Part shown: positions 1 to 9,750 of the stretch, piece after piece
Layout: the number at the start of each line of letters is the position of its first letter
Position numbering within the stretch: position 1 is the stretch's first letter
Assembly (NCBI GenBank): GCA_029379385.1
Contig: CM055612.1
Coordinates: 17,360,001 to 17,424,000, forward strand
Length of the DNA: 64,000 bases
Direction: 5' to 3'
Origin: Quillaja saponaria
Lineage: Eukaryota; Streptophyta; Magnoliopsida; Fabales; Quillajaceae
Program-made: the position numbers and the translations under genes
Notes under the pieces: model-generated
Seen by the model: only the letters and a program-made list of their open reading frames with translations
What the model was told of the DNA's origin: nothing
Database searches by the model: none

Positions 1-282
1 ATATTAGGTTCAAAGCTATCATGACAGATATTTATTCCATTAGCAATGAGGGTTTGAAATTTACACCATTTAGGGAAATGGTGTTTTCAAGGAAATTTTT
101 GTTATGTGCCTAAATTGGTGTCAAGGGCTAAATAGGAATTTTGTTAGAGTTAGCCTATAAATAAGAGCTCTCCTTCCCTTTCCAATATTCAAATAATGAA
201 ATTTGTTAGTTTCTATTAGAATTAGTTAGTTGTTACATTTATTCTTTCTCTTAAACTCTATCATTTCCCTTTCTGTTTCCTT
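1..282. other. AT-rich flank, possible LTR-like remnant
   Basis: No gene is seen here. A TATA-like stretch (CTATAAATAAG, about 155-165) is followed by a pyrimidine-rich run up to about 290. This resembles the R/U5 part of a plant LTR, but no LTR boundary, primer-binding site or second copy is visible, so the LTR reading is a guess. The segment lies where the 3' end of the adjacent minus-strand LINE should be, yet no poly(T) tract marks that end. Confidence 0.2.
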
Positions 283-640
283 TTATCCCCGTTGAATCCT
301 TAGCCAAAATCCCCAATTCAGAAATAGGAACGTAACACAATTTAGGCTAACTCTCGATAACTTCCAACTTCTAAAACCAGGCAAAACAGTAGGGATATCT
401 GCAAAAATTAAGAACAATTCTGAATTATCTTCTCCCACAAAATAAACACTTGCAAGCAATAAGACTGAGTCTGTTTTAAATATGGCCTTACGAATGCCAC
501 AATCAAGTGCAAACAAAATTCCTTCTTTCAAAGATAATGCTTCCACCATCACATTTTCAAATATGAATGCCTTTATGTTTTCCATACTAGCAATAAACAT
601 TCCACTAGTATCATATATTATAGCCCCACATTCATACTAA
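283..640 (-). pseudogene. RNase H-like (RVT_3) C-terminal domain of the LINE
   Basis: The minus-strand frame 600-283 is open for 105 codons. It reads EALSLKEGILFALDCGI followed by RKAIFKTDS, the typical pattern of the RNase H-like domain at the C-terminus of plant LINE ORF2 proteins: an A-E-A-x-A-L-x-x-G helix, then a strand carrying a catalytic-type Asp (TDS). The domain is only partial. The N-terminal DGA-type strand would lie upstream, where the frame is lost near 640. It is the 3'-most recognisable coding piece of the LINE and stays in phase with the zinc-binding part further right only if the array and the CACTA insertion are removed. Confidence 0.65.
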
Positions 641-1369
641 CATCTGGAAAGGTAGTACCATATACATTCACTTTTCATGGGCATTCTTTAGGAGGTTTCC
701 ACTTAAATTTTGGATATATCTTCCCACCTCTTATACAATTATTAGAAAATTAAAATTCTTCCATCAATTTACGAGCACGAAGAGCAATATCACCCACTCA
801 GTAACTTTCTTTCTCATTCAATTCATTATTCTTGTTATTCCAAACTAACACTACAAGAAAATGATAGTTTCGCGAGAAAAAAATGTCGAGGGATTGATTC
901 CCTCACCCATCATTCATCATATGGGGAGGAAAAGGAGAATGGCACGTTAACCCTCGCCTTTACTTGTACTAAGATAGTTCCAGCAAAAATCATGTTGGCG
1001 TCATTTTTTGTGTGTGGAATTAGCAGAGGGAAAGGCATTGAAAACTTGCCTTACACATTTTGGTGAGGGAAAATGGCGAGGGATAATGTCCTTGCCATAT
1101 TTGGAAATTTGCGATCTAGTCATTTCTGCCTCCACCACTCTCTCAGCCTGCTCCACCACCTGCCACCATCGCTATCCAAAGTTTCTACCAGTGTTCGTTT
1201 AGTGCTTGCCACCACCTCCATTTCGTTTTTTTTTTTTTTTTTTTTCCAAAGCTCCGAAGATATGTAATTTGTTTTCTTATTTTTGGTGGTTTAGGGTTAT
1301 TTTTGTTGAATGATTTAATAGTGTGTTGATAATTAGTTATTGTTTTATGTTAGGTATGATATAGAGATT

Positions 1370-1500
1370 TGATGAGTTATAGATTTAGGTTTGATTGGAT
1401 ATTAGAGATTGATTTTGGATATTAGGCATTGATTTTGATATTAGAGACTAATTTTTGATATTAGAGATTGATATTTAGCATTGATTGATTCAGGTGTATT
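1370..1500. repeat. Short AT-rich minisatellite in CACTA element
   Basis: A phrase close to TTGATATTAGAGATTGATTT recurs about five times with a period of roughly 20-24 bp, with substitutions. More degenerate copies continue to about 1700. It is non-coding and internal to the CACTA element. Confidence 0.5.
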
Positions 1501-2236
1501 GTTGATTATTAGTTGTTGTTTGATAGCTATGATTTAGGGATTGATTTTTGATATTAAGATATTATAGTTTGGGTTTACATATTGATTTTCTATTTGGTTC
1601 AATGTTTTATTATTTTTATTGCGAATATAGTTTTGATTTAGGTATGGATTTGTATATTTCGATATTAGTTTTGATTTAGGGATTGATTGTGTTATTTTGA
1701 TTATTATAGTCGTTATTGTGAATATAATTTTTTTATTTTTTAATTATGTTATTAGATTTTTTATAATTAGTTATTTTGTAAAATTTATTTAGGTTTTGAT
1801 TAGATTAAAAATTGATAAATTTTATAAATTAGATAAAAAGATTTATAATAAGACATAGTTGCATAAAGGTATGTCTTAACATGTGATCAAATAAAAAAAG
1901 TTTGTAAATGGATTACTATGTTCATGAACATGTGAGACACAAGAGGGCCCTTGACGGATAGATTTCATGAAGGGTCGACCCATCTTAGCCAACTCTTCCA
2001 TCAACATCTCTGCCATCATCAGTTCCTCCGCCACCACATCTCCCATCAACATTGTCATTTTATGATCAGTCTGTGGAGTTCCGCATCCTACAATTGAAAT
2101 TGATGGTGATCGCCTTCATCTCATCACTATTGAGGTTCTGGAGTGAGGCTCTAACAAAGTGTAAGTATCACATTAAGTTATTTTGTGTACGTTACATAAT
2201 TGTTTTTTGTTTTATATTACATGCATAGTAAATGAA

Positions 2237-2623
2237 AGGCTTATCTACTATTTTGGTCTTTCAGAATTATATTAGTTTTCAGTTCGATCCTACAAGAATT
2301 TTTTAAGTCAAAATTATACTTTAAGATTCAAAATTTCTCAATTAAGTTTCATTCTTTCTTTCATTTATATTTTGTAAATTAATGAAATAACCACACTTGC
2401 ATAAAATAATAACGTATATAAGTTATTTTTATTTCTTACAAAAAAATTTGGTCATTTTATCATTTAATTTTGTAGAATTATTGTATTTATGCATAACATG
2501 AGAATAAAATAATATAACTTGAATGAAAAATTCTAAATCCTAAATGATAAAATTGACCAAAAATATTCCTACCTAAATTAAAAACTGAGACAATCCTAAA
2601 GGATTAAAATAGTAGTTAAGCCT
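2237..2623. repeat. Foldback (MITE-like) element with related fragments elsewhere
   Basis: The left arm begins AGGCTTATCTACTATTTTGG and the right arm ends AAAATAGTAGTTAAGCCT. The arms can pair over about 50 bp with mismatches and indels. Related sequence recurs near 37980-38100 (opposite orientation) and near 50900-51250, so this is a dispersed family rather than a chance hairpin. No clear target duplication is visible here. The family is not recognised. It is nested inside the CACTA element. Confidence 0.5.
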
Positions 2624-3939
2624 AAATTAAATACATATAATTATAAACTGAGATTCACGCCACAAAGTGTCACGGGGTTCATTGCTGATAAGGTGATGAA
2701 TCATTTGTCTTGATCCATCATTCAATATTGTGACTATCCACGGTAGATCAGGGATTCATTATTCGATGTGTTCATGGTATGTTCTTTCATTTATTATATT
2801 TATATTATTGAAATATATTTAAATAATATATGTTTTATAGAGAAAATATAAGCTCGCAAATGAATTCTGAGGGTGTAATCCACGATGTCTAAGAGACCAT
2901 TATAGTAGAATGCTTCTTGGAAAGGCTATACAAAATCCAAGAGAAGTTAAGAATTGCACATGCATTAATGAGCCCGTGGCTTGGAAGGTCGAGGTCCCAG
3001 AAATATATGTCCGGATCTTTGGGACGACATGTGTGACAAGTGGCATAATAAATGATGGTTGGCCTAGTCTATAACCAATAAGGAAAATCATGCAACAATG
3101 TCAGAGGTGAGCAATAGTAAGTGATTGGATATTTACTTAATTATTTAATACTTATTGACTTTTATCGCTTCAAATTAATTTTTTTTGTCTTGCACAAAAA
3201 AGAAAAGTGTCGCCTATTCTTATATAAGGAGGTGTATGAATCATCTTATGCTGAAAATATTTTTACAAAATGTGCTGACCAAACATATTGAATGATAAAA
3301 TGAATTACTGAAAACCAAGTGTTAAAGAGCAGCTAAAGATTGAAGGCTAACTATTGAAACTTGGGTTAACAATTGAAAGCAAGTCAATACATTAAATTGG
3401 TAAATTATCAAATGCTGGCTACAAGTGATGTGCACCGTTTTGATTAAACGGTTTTCTACTAAAAATAATGAAAAGTTAGAAGTTTTTAACATTCACCGTT
3501 TTGATGCTCAAAAAGATTTGACTAATTCATATTTCCTCTAAACCAAAACTACTTAATTCTTAAAATGAAAATAAAATAAAATTATGAAGCAACTGCAAGA
3601 ACTCTGCCTAACAGATTTATACTTAATTTTACCTTTTTTCAAATGAACAAATTCTTAAAATAACAACTATTTTCATTAAGAGTACTATAAAGTGAAGAAC
3701 TTTGATAAAAATTTGTGTGAGAGATCACCACAAAAAAAGGAAAGGATCATAAACAGAAGAATATAATTAAGATCCTCTCTAAGATTAAACATACATATCT
3801 TCATCATTAATCTATTGCCAAACTTCCATGATATTTTTCTTCTCTATTGTACAACTTACTAAAGGTCATCTAACTTTATAAAGGAGTAAACTCATCATAA
3901 TTCTTCCTTGCGATGTAAAGATAAGTTGTGTAACTTGTG

Positions 3940-4385
3940 TGTTCTACAGAACGGAGGTGGATGATTGATACATGTAAGTTCAATCGGTTGTAAATGGTCC
4001 TGGTCTCCCCATAATTGATCAAAAGGCTCTATTCTCCCAGTAATTAATCAGAGAGCACTAGTCTCCCTGTAAGTGATCAGAGGGCACTAACTTTCCTAAA
4101 AATAGTCAGAGGGTAGCTAATTCCCTAAGTTAGAAAGATCAATTGTTAATAGAACTATCAAGCACCACTTTGAGTTGTGGACTAACCAAGGGTTTATGGT
4201 AAACCATTATAAAAACCCTGTGTCTATATTTTACTTTCCTTACTACTTATTGCTTTATGCTTTTCATTGCACTCCATTTTAATTCATCTTTCTTCAATAA
4301 AAGTTAGGTTTTTTAAATAAAACATTTTGAAAGATCAAACTCTTCACCTCCTCCCCCTATCTAGTTTGCCTACTTGGGTCAACAT
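3940..4385 (+). repeat. Possible Copia-type LTR remnant inside CACTA element
   Basis: The segment 4160-4385 looks like the downstream half of a plant LTR. It has a transcript-end-like stretch with TTCAATAAAAG and a pyrimidine-rich CTCCTCCCCCTATC tract just before GGGTCAACA, a TG...CA-style end. Upstream, 4010-4120 holds about four imperfect repeats of about 36 bp built on TCAGAGGGCACTA and TCTCCC. No second LTR, primer-binding site or target duplication was found, so this is at best a remnant. Confidence 0.3.
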
Positions 4386-6010
4386 ATATATATTTAGTTC
4401 AATTGTTGTGACGTGAGAAATTCATATTGTTGTAATGTTATTGAGGGTTTTAGGAGGATTATTGGATGTATTTTAATATTTAAGAAAACAAAATCGGCAT
4501 TGCTAAAAACTTTCAGAATGGCAAGGAATGGCGATGACTTAGAAAGGGAATTAAAAAAAAAAGGACACAGTATGGTGAGGCCATAGAGAAAGGATTCAAA
4601 AACAAACTAGTAAAGGCAACGGAATGAAAATGATTTACAGCTCCCCTTGGGTCCAAAATAATGTGGGTTTAGGGAGGCAATGACGAGGAATGGACGAGGT
4701 AAGTAGCGTCAACTTTGCGAGGGATGGCATTGAAAGATCTCTTCACAATATGACAAGAAAGGTCTAGTAAAAATATGTCCTTCCAATTGGTAGGAGAATG
4801 GCGAGGACTTCTTAGTCTCGCCACGTCACAAGGAGGGAGGGGTGAGGCTTAGTTCTATCCTTCATTGTTTAACGAGTAAAATTTAATGTGATAAGTTTTT
4901 TCTTGTCATTCTCTCGTTGTCCAGTTTAACAGGGGAGTGGCGAGAGAAAGGGGAGGCATTTTTTCCATTGCCAAACTATATTTTTCTTGTAGTGTAACCA
5001 AATTACTACTAAAATTAGTTAACCATCACCTGTCTTAGGGAAACATTCTCATACAACTCATTCACTTTGTATTAGCATTCCTTAGGAGGTTTCCATTAAA
5101 CTTTTGGATTTCCCTTTCCACCTCTTACACAATTATTTACCTACCAAAAGTATTCCACCAATCTATGACTGTGAAGAGCAATATCACCCAAGTTATATCT
5201 TCTCTTCTTATGCAAACTTGTTATTCATGTTATTCCAACTAATTACATTACTACTAAGATTAATTTACCATCATGTAAACATTCTTATAAAACTCATTCA
5301 CTTTGTATTGGCATTCCCCATGAGGTTTCCACTAAACTTTTGGATTTTTTTCCCACCTCTTATGCAATTATTTGGGTACCAAAATTTTTCCATTAATCTA
5401 CAAGCATGAAACGTAGTATCACCCAAGCTATATCTCTCTCATGCAACTTATTGTTCTTGTTATCCCAAATTAAGCACATTACTACTAAGATTAATTCACC
5501 GTTACCTACCTTAGGCAAACATTCTCATGCAACTCATGCACTTTGTAGTAGCATTCCTTATAAGGTTTCCACTTAAATTTTGGATTTTCCTCCTCACCTC
5601 TTATAAATTATTTGTAGACCAAAAACCGTCCATCAATCTATGAGCGTGAAAAGTAGTATCACCCAGGCTATATCTCATATTATCATGCAACTCATTATTA
5701 ATGTTGTTCCTAACTAATCACATTACTAGAAAGATTTATTTTCCATCACCAGCCTTAGGGAAACATTCTCATGCAACTCATTCACTTTGTATTAGCATTT
5801 CTCATGAGGTTTCCACTGAACTTGGATTTTCCTTCCTACCCTTTATACAATTATTCGCATACCAAAATTCTTATGTCAATCTATGACATGAAGAGCAATA
5901 TCAACCATGTTATATCTCATCTTCTCATGCTACTCATTATTCATGTTATTCAAAACTAATCACATTATTACTAAGATTAATTCACCATCACACGCCTTAG
6001 AGAAACATTC

Positions 6011-6260
6011 TCCCAACCAGCTCTAGATATCGTTATAGTCCCCTAATCTTCTAAAACTCATTCTCACATGTTTCCATATTTGTCTTGCATGCTAACATTC
6101 AAAAATTACAGGAAAGACAATTTCCACCTCTTCCTTACACACTTCACAAATTGGATCAATATGAATCTTTCTTTTAAGTAAAATAAATTTAACTGGCAAA
6201 GTACACCTCGGCATGCAAACAATTTGATCTTATTTGAAATCTTATTTTTCCAAATTAAAG
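6011..6260 (-). pseudogene. LINE zinc-binding RVT (zf-RVT) fragment
   Basis: On the minus strand this stretch reads DPICEVCKEEVEIVF, then an ECQHARQIWKHV-like segment. This matches the C-x-x-C ... H/C pattern and the following A-x-x-x-W helix of the zinc-binding domain found downstream of reverse transcriptase in plant LINEs. Stops occur on both sides. The tandem array begins immediately after it in the reading direction. From 6260 to 7350 the same strand should carry the RT thumb and connection region; I could not read a continuous frame there. Confidence 0.6.
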
Positions 6261-7359
6261 ACCAGACCTTGGACTTCCATTAGATAATGATGCTCATGAA
6301 CCATAAGTACTATCAATAAATGCTCATAAAACTCTTCTCATAATCATTTTCTTTATCTAAAATCCACTCTTAACAGTGTGAGAACCCCCCTTTCCCTTCC
6401 CCTTATCAAAATGCCACATTAAAGAATCCTTCATATCATAACTTGCCAAAGGTAACTTACTTATTAACTCAACTTTCTCCTCCTAAAATTTTGCATGGAT
6501 TAAATCTTGCCACCATCATCTTGTTTCATCAATCAAATATGATACCATGCTCTCATATCCATAAATCACCTAGATGCAAAAAGAATTCTAAAATTCCATA
6601 AGCTTGGTACTCATGGATCTCTTCTAACCCTAACAGAACTTCATTTTCAATCCCACACCTTAAGCCCTTTTTCAAGTACTTTCATATCCTCTATATTTCT
6701 CCAAGTGAGAGATGGTTTAGAACCCAAAGAGGCATGCAAGAATCTTCATTACCAAAATATTGTACCTTGAGCACCAAAGCATACAAAGAGTTGGGATTTT
6801 TTTAGTAATCTCTAGCTTTATTTGGCTAATAATACCAAATTAAAAATATGAAGATCCCTAAGCCTCAAACCCTTTTCATTCTTTGGCCTGCATAAATCTC
6901 CTATTGAAGCCGATAAATTTTATGATCTTCATTGTTGTTTCCTATCAAAACTTTCCCATCAAAGAATTCAACTCATTACACAATTCTTTAGGAAGTAGAA
7001 AATAACTCATTGCATATGTGGGCAAACTTTGAACCACTTTCTTAAAAAGGACTTATTTTCATGCTTCAAACAAAAGCTTATCTTTCCACCTTTGAATTTT
7101 ACACCAAGCTCTATCCTTGAGGTTTTTCAAAGCCTGAGCTTTTGCTTGTCACCATTATTGGCAAGACTAAATATCTTTCACTAAGAGCCACATTATGGAT
7201 ATTCAACATAATCATTGTGATCCCTTACCTTATCAGAACAATTCGAGCTAATAAATAGAGGTGGCTTCTGATTATTAAATGTTACCTTGAACATCTTCTG
7301 TAAACCTCCAAAATCCTTCTAGTCTCAGCTCCTTCATGTCCATTTGCCTTCCTATAAGT

Positions 7360-7680
7360 AAGACTACCATCTGCAACAAACATGTGTGATACTTAACCCA
7401 TTTATGCTAGCCTGGGCCCTATGAAGTGACTTATTTACAGCACTGGCATGTATTAGAGTTGAAAGCCCTTTTGCACATAAAGAATGAGATAAGGTGACAA
7501 AGGGCATCCTTGTCGGAGTCCATGCTATGAATATCCATTTGATTACCATTCAAGATAACAAAATAAGATACCGTAGAGACGCACTGCATGATCAACTTTA
7601 TCCAAGTATATCAAAAATCTAACTTTTCCAATATTGGTTCATGAAATTTCCATTCCACAAAGATAATATAGGATTGTACC
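7360..7680 (-). pseudogene. LINE reverse transcriptase, middle fragment
   Basis: On the minus strand the order is EWKFHEPILEKLDF, YTWIKLIMQCV, then CAKGLSTLIHA and an INGLSITH segment. This is the plant LINE RT pattern that follows motif A (palm strand, a conserved G-L-R-Q-G-D-P-L-S-P region here degraded to a D-K-D-A-L-C-H-L form, then the L-C-A-E-G-L-S-x-L-I helix). The Q-G-D-P residues are lost and a stop follows DF, so it is non-functional. The upstream motif A piece lies across the insertion at 9145-9230. Confidence 0.65.
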
Positions 7681-9144
7681 AATCCAATAATATGACACAT
7701 GACATGCTTAAAGTATAACCAACTAATCTGAATAGTAATTATCACCATTAATTCCTTTTAATATTATAACGGATGACATTATCATATAATATTATAACAG
7801 ATGTCATTATTATTGTAACAAACGTCATTACTACTGTGATTAATACTCCACATAAACTCCTATATAAAGGGGCTCAAAACCCCAAAACATATCAGCTTAT
7901 TCCTCTTACTCATATTTTTTTATAGCTTTTCAGCTTATACGCTCTGATTAGATATTGACTTGATCATTGGAGTTTTTACAGGTCCAAAGGACCGCCCCTT
8001 TGCAAGTCAGTCATATTGTAAACAACTCAACCTGGTCAAATCTAATTTTAACATTGGCATCATCCTTGGAAAAGCCATTTGATTTGGGTTTTCCAATCAC
8101 CACAAAATTTCATCAATTATAGCCTTGTGTCAATGGAGTCAATGATTGACCATTTACAAGCTATTACATATTTTATAAATCTCGATTTCTTGTTATAATT
8201 GCTTATATATATATTGCCTAATTGCCTAATTTGCCTTGTCAATTTTATTAAATGCTCATACAAGAGGGGAAAAAATAGGCAAATTTACCCAAATCAATCG
8301 TATAGCTTGGGAATTATCAACTTGAAAACTCAATACATCGTGAACGGTAAACTCAAACAAGAGTAAACGTATTTTATACAAGTTATATCCAATTTATTAT
8401 TTACTTCAATATAATTGCATATTTACTACAAGCATAAACCTAACAAGTTTTTTTTATAGAAATTGGTTATTCTGCCAAGCAGGTATCTTAATATACTTTA
8501 TCACCCATGTGAAATATCAAACTTTTTCATTGTATACTGACTTATTCTTACCCTAAATTCATTCTTTCAAATACATATATCTCTTGCATATGCATTAATA
8601 AAAGTATTATGCATAAGGTCGAGCAACCTCTCTCACAAACAAGGTCTTAGAACTGACTTCAAAAAAGAAACACATGCAAACTACAAGCTCGATTCACTTT
8701 GCTTCTCGGTCTCGTTGTTTAAGGGACTAATGGTATAACAAATTTGACCCTGGCCAATTATAGGACGATATGTGCATAAAGGTCTTATCAGAATTGAAAC
8801 TACCATTATAATTACCTTATCAATATTATAATGTATCTCATAATGACTCATTATAACTGTAACGTCTCAATAATTAATCTATTTAATATCATAATTGCCC
8901 TATTTTATCACTTATAAAGGGGGACAACTTCCAAAGAAAGACAAGGTCATATTCTCTTATCTACTCCTTAAAACTTATTTTCCTTCTACATTCCTCTGAC
9001 TTTAGCATTGGAGGTACCTTATAAGATTTAGCCTCGGACCCTTATTTTCTACATCGTGCAGGTATCCTTGAAGTATAAACAATGTGGGGGATACATGGAC
9101 CAATCAACAATTAGTGTATGGGGCGGAAAAATTCTACTCTAACA
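7660..9144 (+). mobile_element. LTR-derived remnant inserted in the LINE RT
   Basis: This block separates two halves of one RT reading frame: motif A (...DMSN..DKV) resumes as EW at about 7675. Two similar promoter-like segments occur on the plus strand, CTATATAAAGGGG at about 7860 and CTTATAAAGGGGG at about 8910. Each is followed by a run ending near GACTT..(A)GCATTGGAG or GACTTGATCATTGGAG and a GCAGGT/ACAGGT step, a pattern common in Ty3/gypsy-type plant LTRs. The right end CTCTAACA (9137-9144) fits an LTR terminus and is followed by CACCT, which resumes the LINE. The left terminus is eroded. No coding sequence is seen between the two LTR-like parts. Confidence 0.45.
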
Positions 9145-9385
9145 CACCTTATCTTATGTATTGCTCATGTCCAACTTCAAAGTAGAAAACCCTACTTTCC
9201 TTTCTTTGTACTCTGTAGAAAGCAATTAAATTTTTAGGCAATCAAAATATTGTCAATTATCAATCTACTATGAATAAAAGCACTTTAGTTTTTTGATATG
9301 ACATCTAGCAAGACATGAGTCTTCAGCCTATTTCCAAAACCTTTGCAATCACTAGTAAATAACATTACTCAGACTTATAGGTTTA
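9145..9385 (-). pseudogene. LINE reverse transcriptase, N-terminal part with motif A
   Basis: On the minus strand, 9370-9145 reads SNVIY, VIAKVLE, then GFSTLKLDMSN and DKV, with several stops between. L-K-L-D-x-S-x-A-Y-D-x-V is RT motif A, and its first Asp is a catalytic metal ligand, retained here. The second part of the motif is damaged (the A is T and the Y is a stop). The frame continues across the SINE at 9386-9639 into 9655-9725, where YTQIVLISK and TPISMSQYKPIS give the preceding residues. Confidence 0.65.
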
Positions 9386-9639
9386 AAACCCCAAGGGAGT
9401 TGGCTTAGTGATCAAGAAGGTTTATTCCATTATCTAACTTCCTAGGTTCGAACCTTCTTAGGGGAGGCCGTACTAAGACTAATAGGTTTAAAACCCTAAG
9501 GGAGTTGGCTTAGTGATCAAGAGGGTGTATTCCATTCTCTGACTTCCTAGGTTTGAACCTTTTTGAGGAGGTTGTAGAGAGTAAAATCCCCGTAAATTCC
9601 TTACCTGCTAAATAAAAGAAAAGAAATTAAAAAAAAAAA
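9386..9639 (+). mobile_element. tRNA-derived SINE with 15-bp target duplication
   Basis: Internal pol III promoter motifs are present: an A-box-like TTAGTGATCAAGAGG and a B-box GGTTCGAACCT (GGTTTGAACCT in the second unit). The element ends in an A-rich tail (9629-9640) and is flanked by a perfect 15-bp repeat, AGACTTATAGGTTTA, at 9371-9385 and 9640-9654. Removing the element and one TSD rejoins the minus-strand LINE RT frame (QYKPIS then LSNVIY). The head is doubled: a unit with a period of 105 bp starts at 9371 and 9476, and the second copy again begins with an AGACTAATAGGTTTA-like word. The first unit stops after the B-box and the second has the body and tail. Confidence 0.88.
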
Positions 9640-9750
9640 AGACTTATAGGTTTATATTGAGACATACTAATTGGGGTTCAACTTTTCGAAATAAGAACAA
9701 TTTGTGTATACTTAAGTTTTTGCAGTAAATTCCCTTGTTCGAGAAAGAAA

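Larger units (their letters stand above)
849..4994. mobile_element. Non-autonomous CACTA (En/Spm-like) transposon, complete
   Basis: The left end starts CACTACAAGAAAA at 849 and the right end is TTTTTCTTGTAGTG, ending at 4994. These form perfect terminal inverted repeats of about 13 bp. The flanking trinucleotides are identical (TAA at 846-848 and 4995-4997), which is the 3-bp target duplication expected of the superfamily. Subterminal regions at both ends carry many variants of a GGCGAGG motif in either orientation (for example near 1075, 4680, 4720, 4800 and 4935), as CACTA elements do. No transposase is encoded, so it would depend on another element. The interior of 4.1 kb carries a foldback, a short minisatellite and an LTR-like remnant. 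Confidence 0.88.
640..6010. repeat. About 240-bp tandem array inside the LINE, interrupted by CACTA
   Basis: A unit of about 236-244 bp recurs with starts near 5040, 5276, 5515 and 5759, plus a partial copy near 6000. One landmark is AAACATTCTCATGCAACTCA followed by TTTGTA, GCATTC and GAGGTTTCCA. Another is CTTATACAATTATT, and each unit ends with ATTACTACTAAGATTAATT. A further copy spans 640-848 and resumes at 4998, with the CACTA element 849-4994 sitting inside it. The units are diverged by substitutions and small indels, so the array is old and predates the CACTA insertion. It lies between the zinc-binding and RNase H-like parts of the LINE, a place where plant LINEs are normally single-copy. 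Confidence 0.75.
283..9725 (-). mobile_element. Degenerate L1-type LINE, minus strand, with nested insertions
   Basis: Read on the minus strand from high to low coordinates, the pieces of a plant L1-type ORF2 appear in the expected order. They are: an RT start (YTQIVLISK, then TPISMSQYKPIS, about 9720-9655), RT continuing (SNVIY, VIAKVLE, 9370-9300), RT motif A (GFSTLKLDMSN, about 9215-9150), a downstream RT segment (CAKGLSTLIHA, about 7480-7400), a zinc-binding RVT segment (about 6250-6010) and an RNase H-like domain (600-283). Stops and frameshifts are scattered throughout, so it is inactive. Four things interrupt it: a CACTA element, an LTR-derived remnant, a SINE and a tandem array. Its high-coordinate edge meets the TNP2 pseudogene directly at about 9725. 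Either the LINE inserted into that CACTA element with 5' truncation, or the CACTA element is itself truncated. The 3' poly(A) end was not found. Confidence 0.75.
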
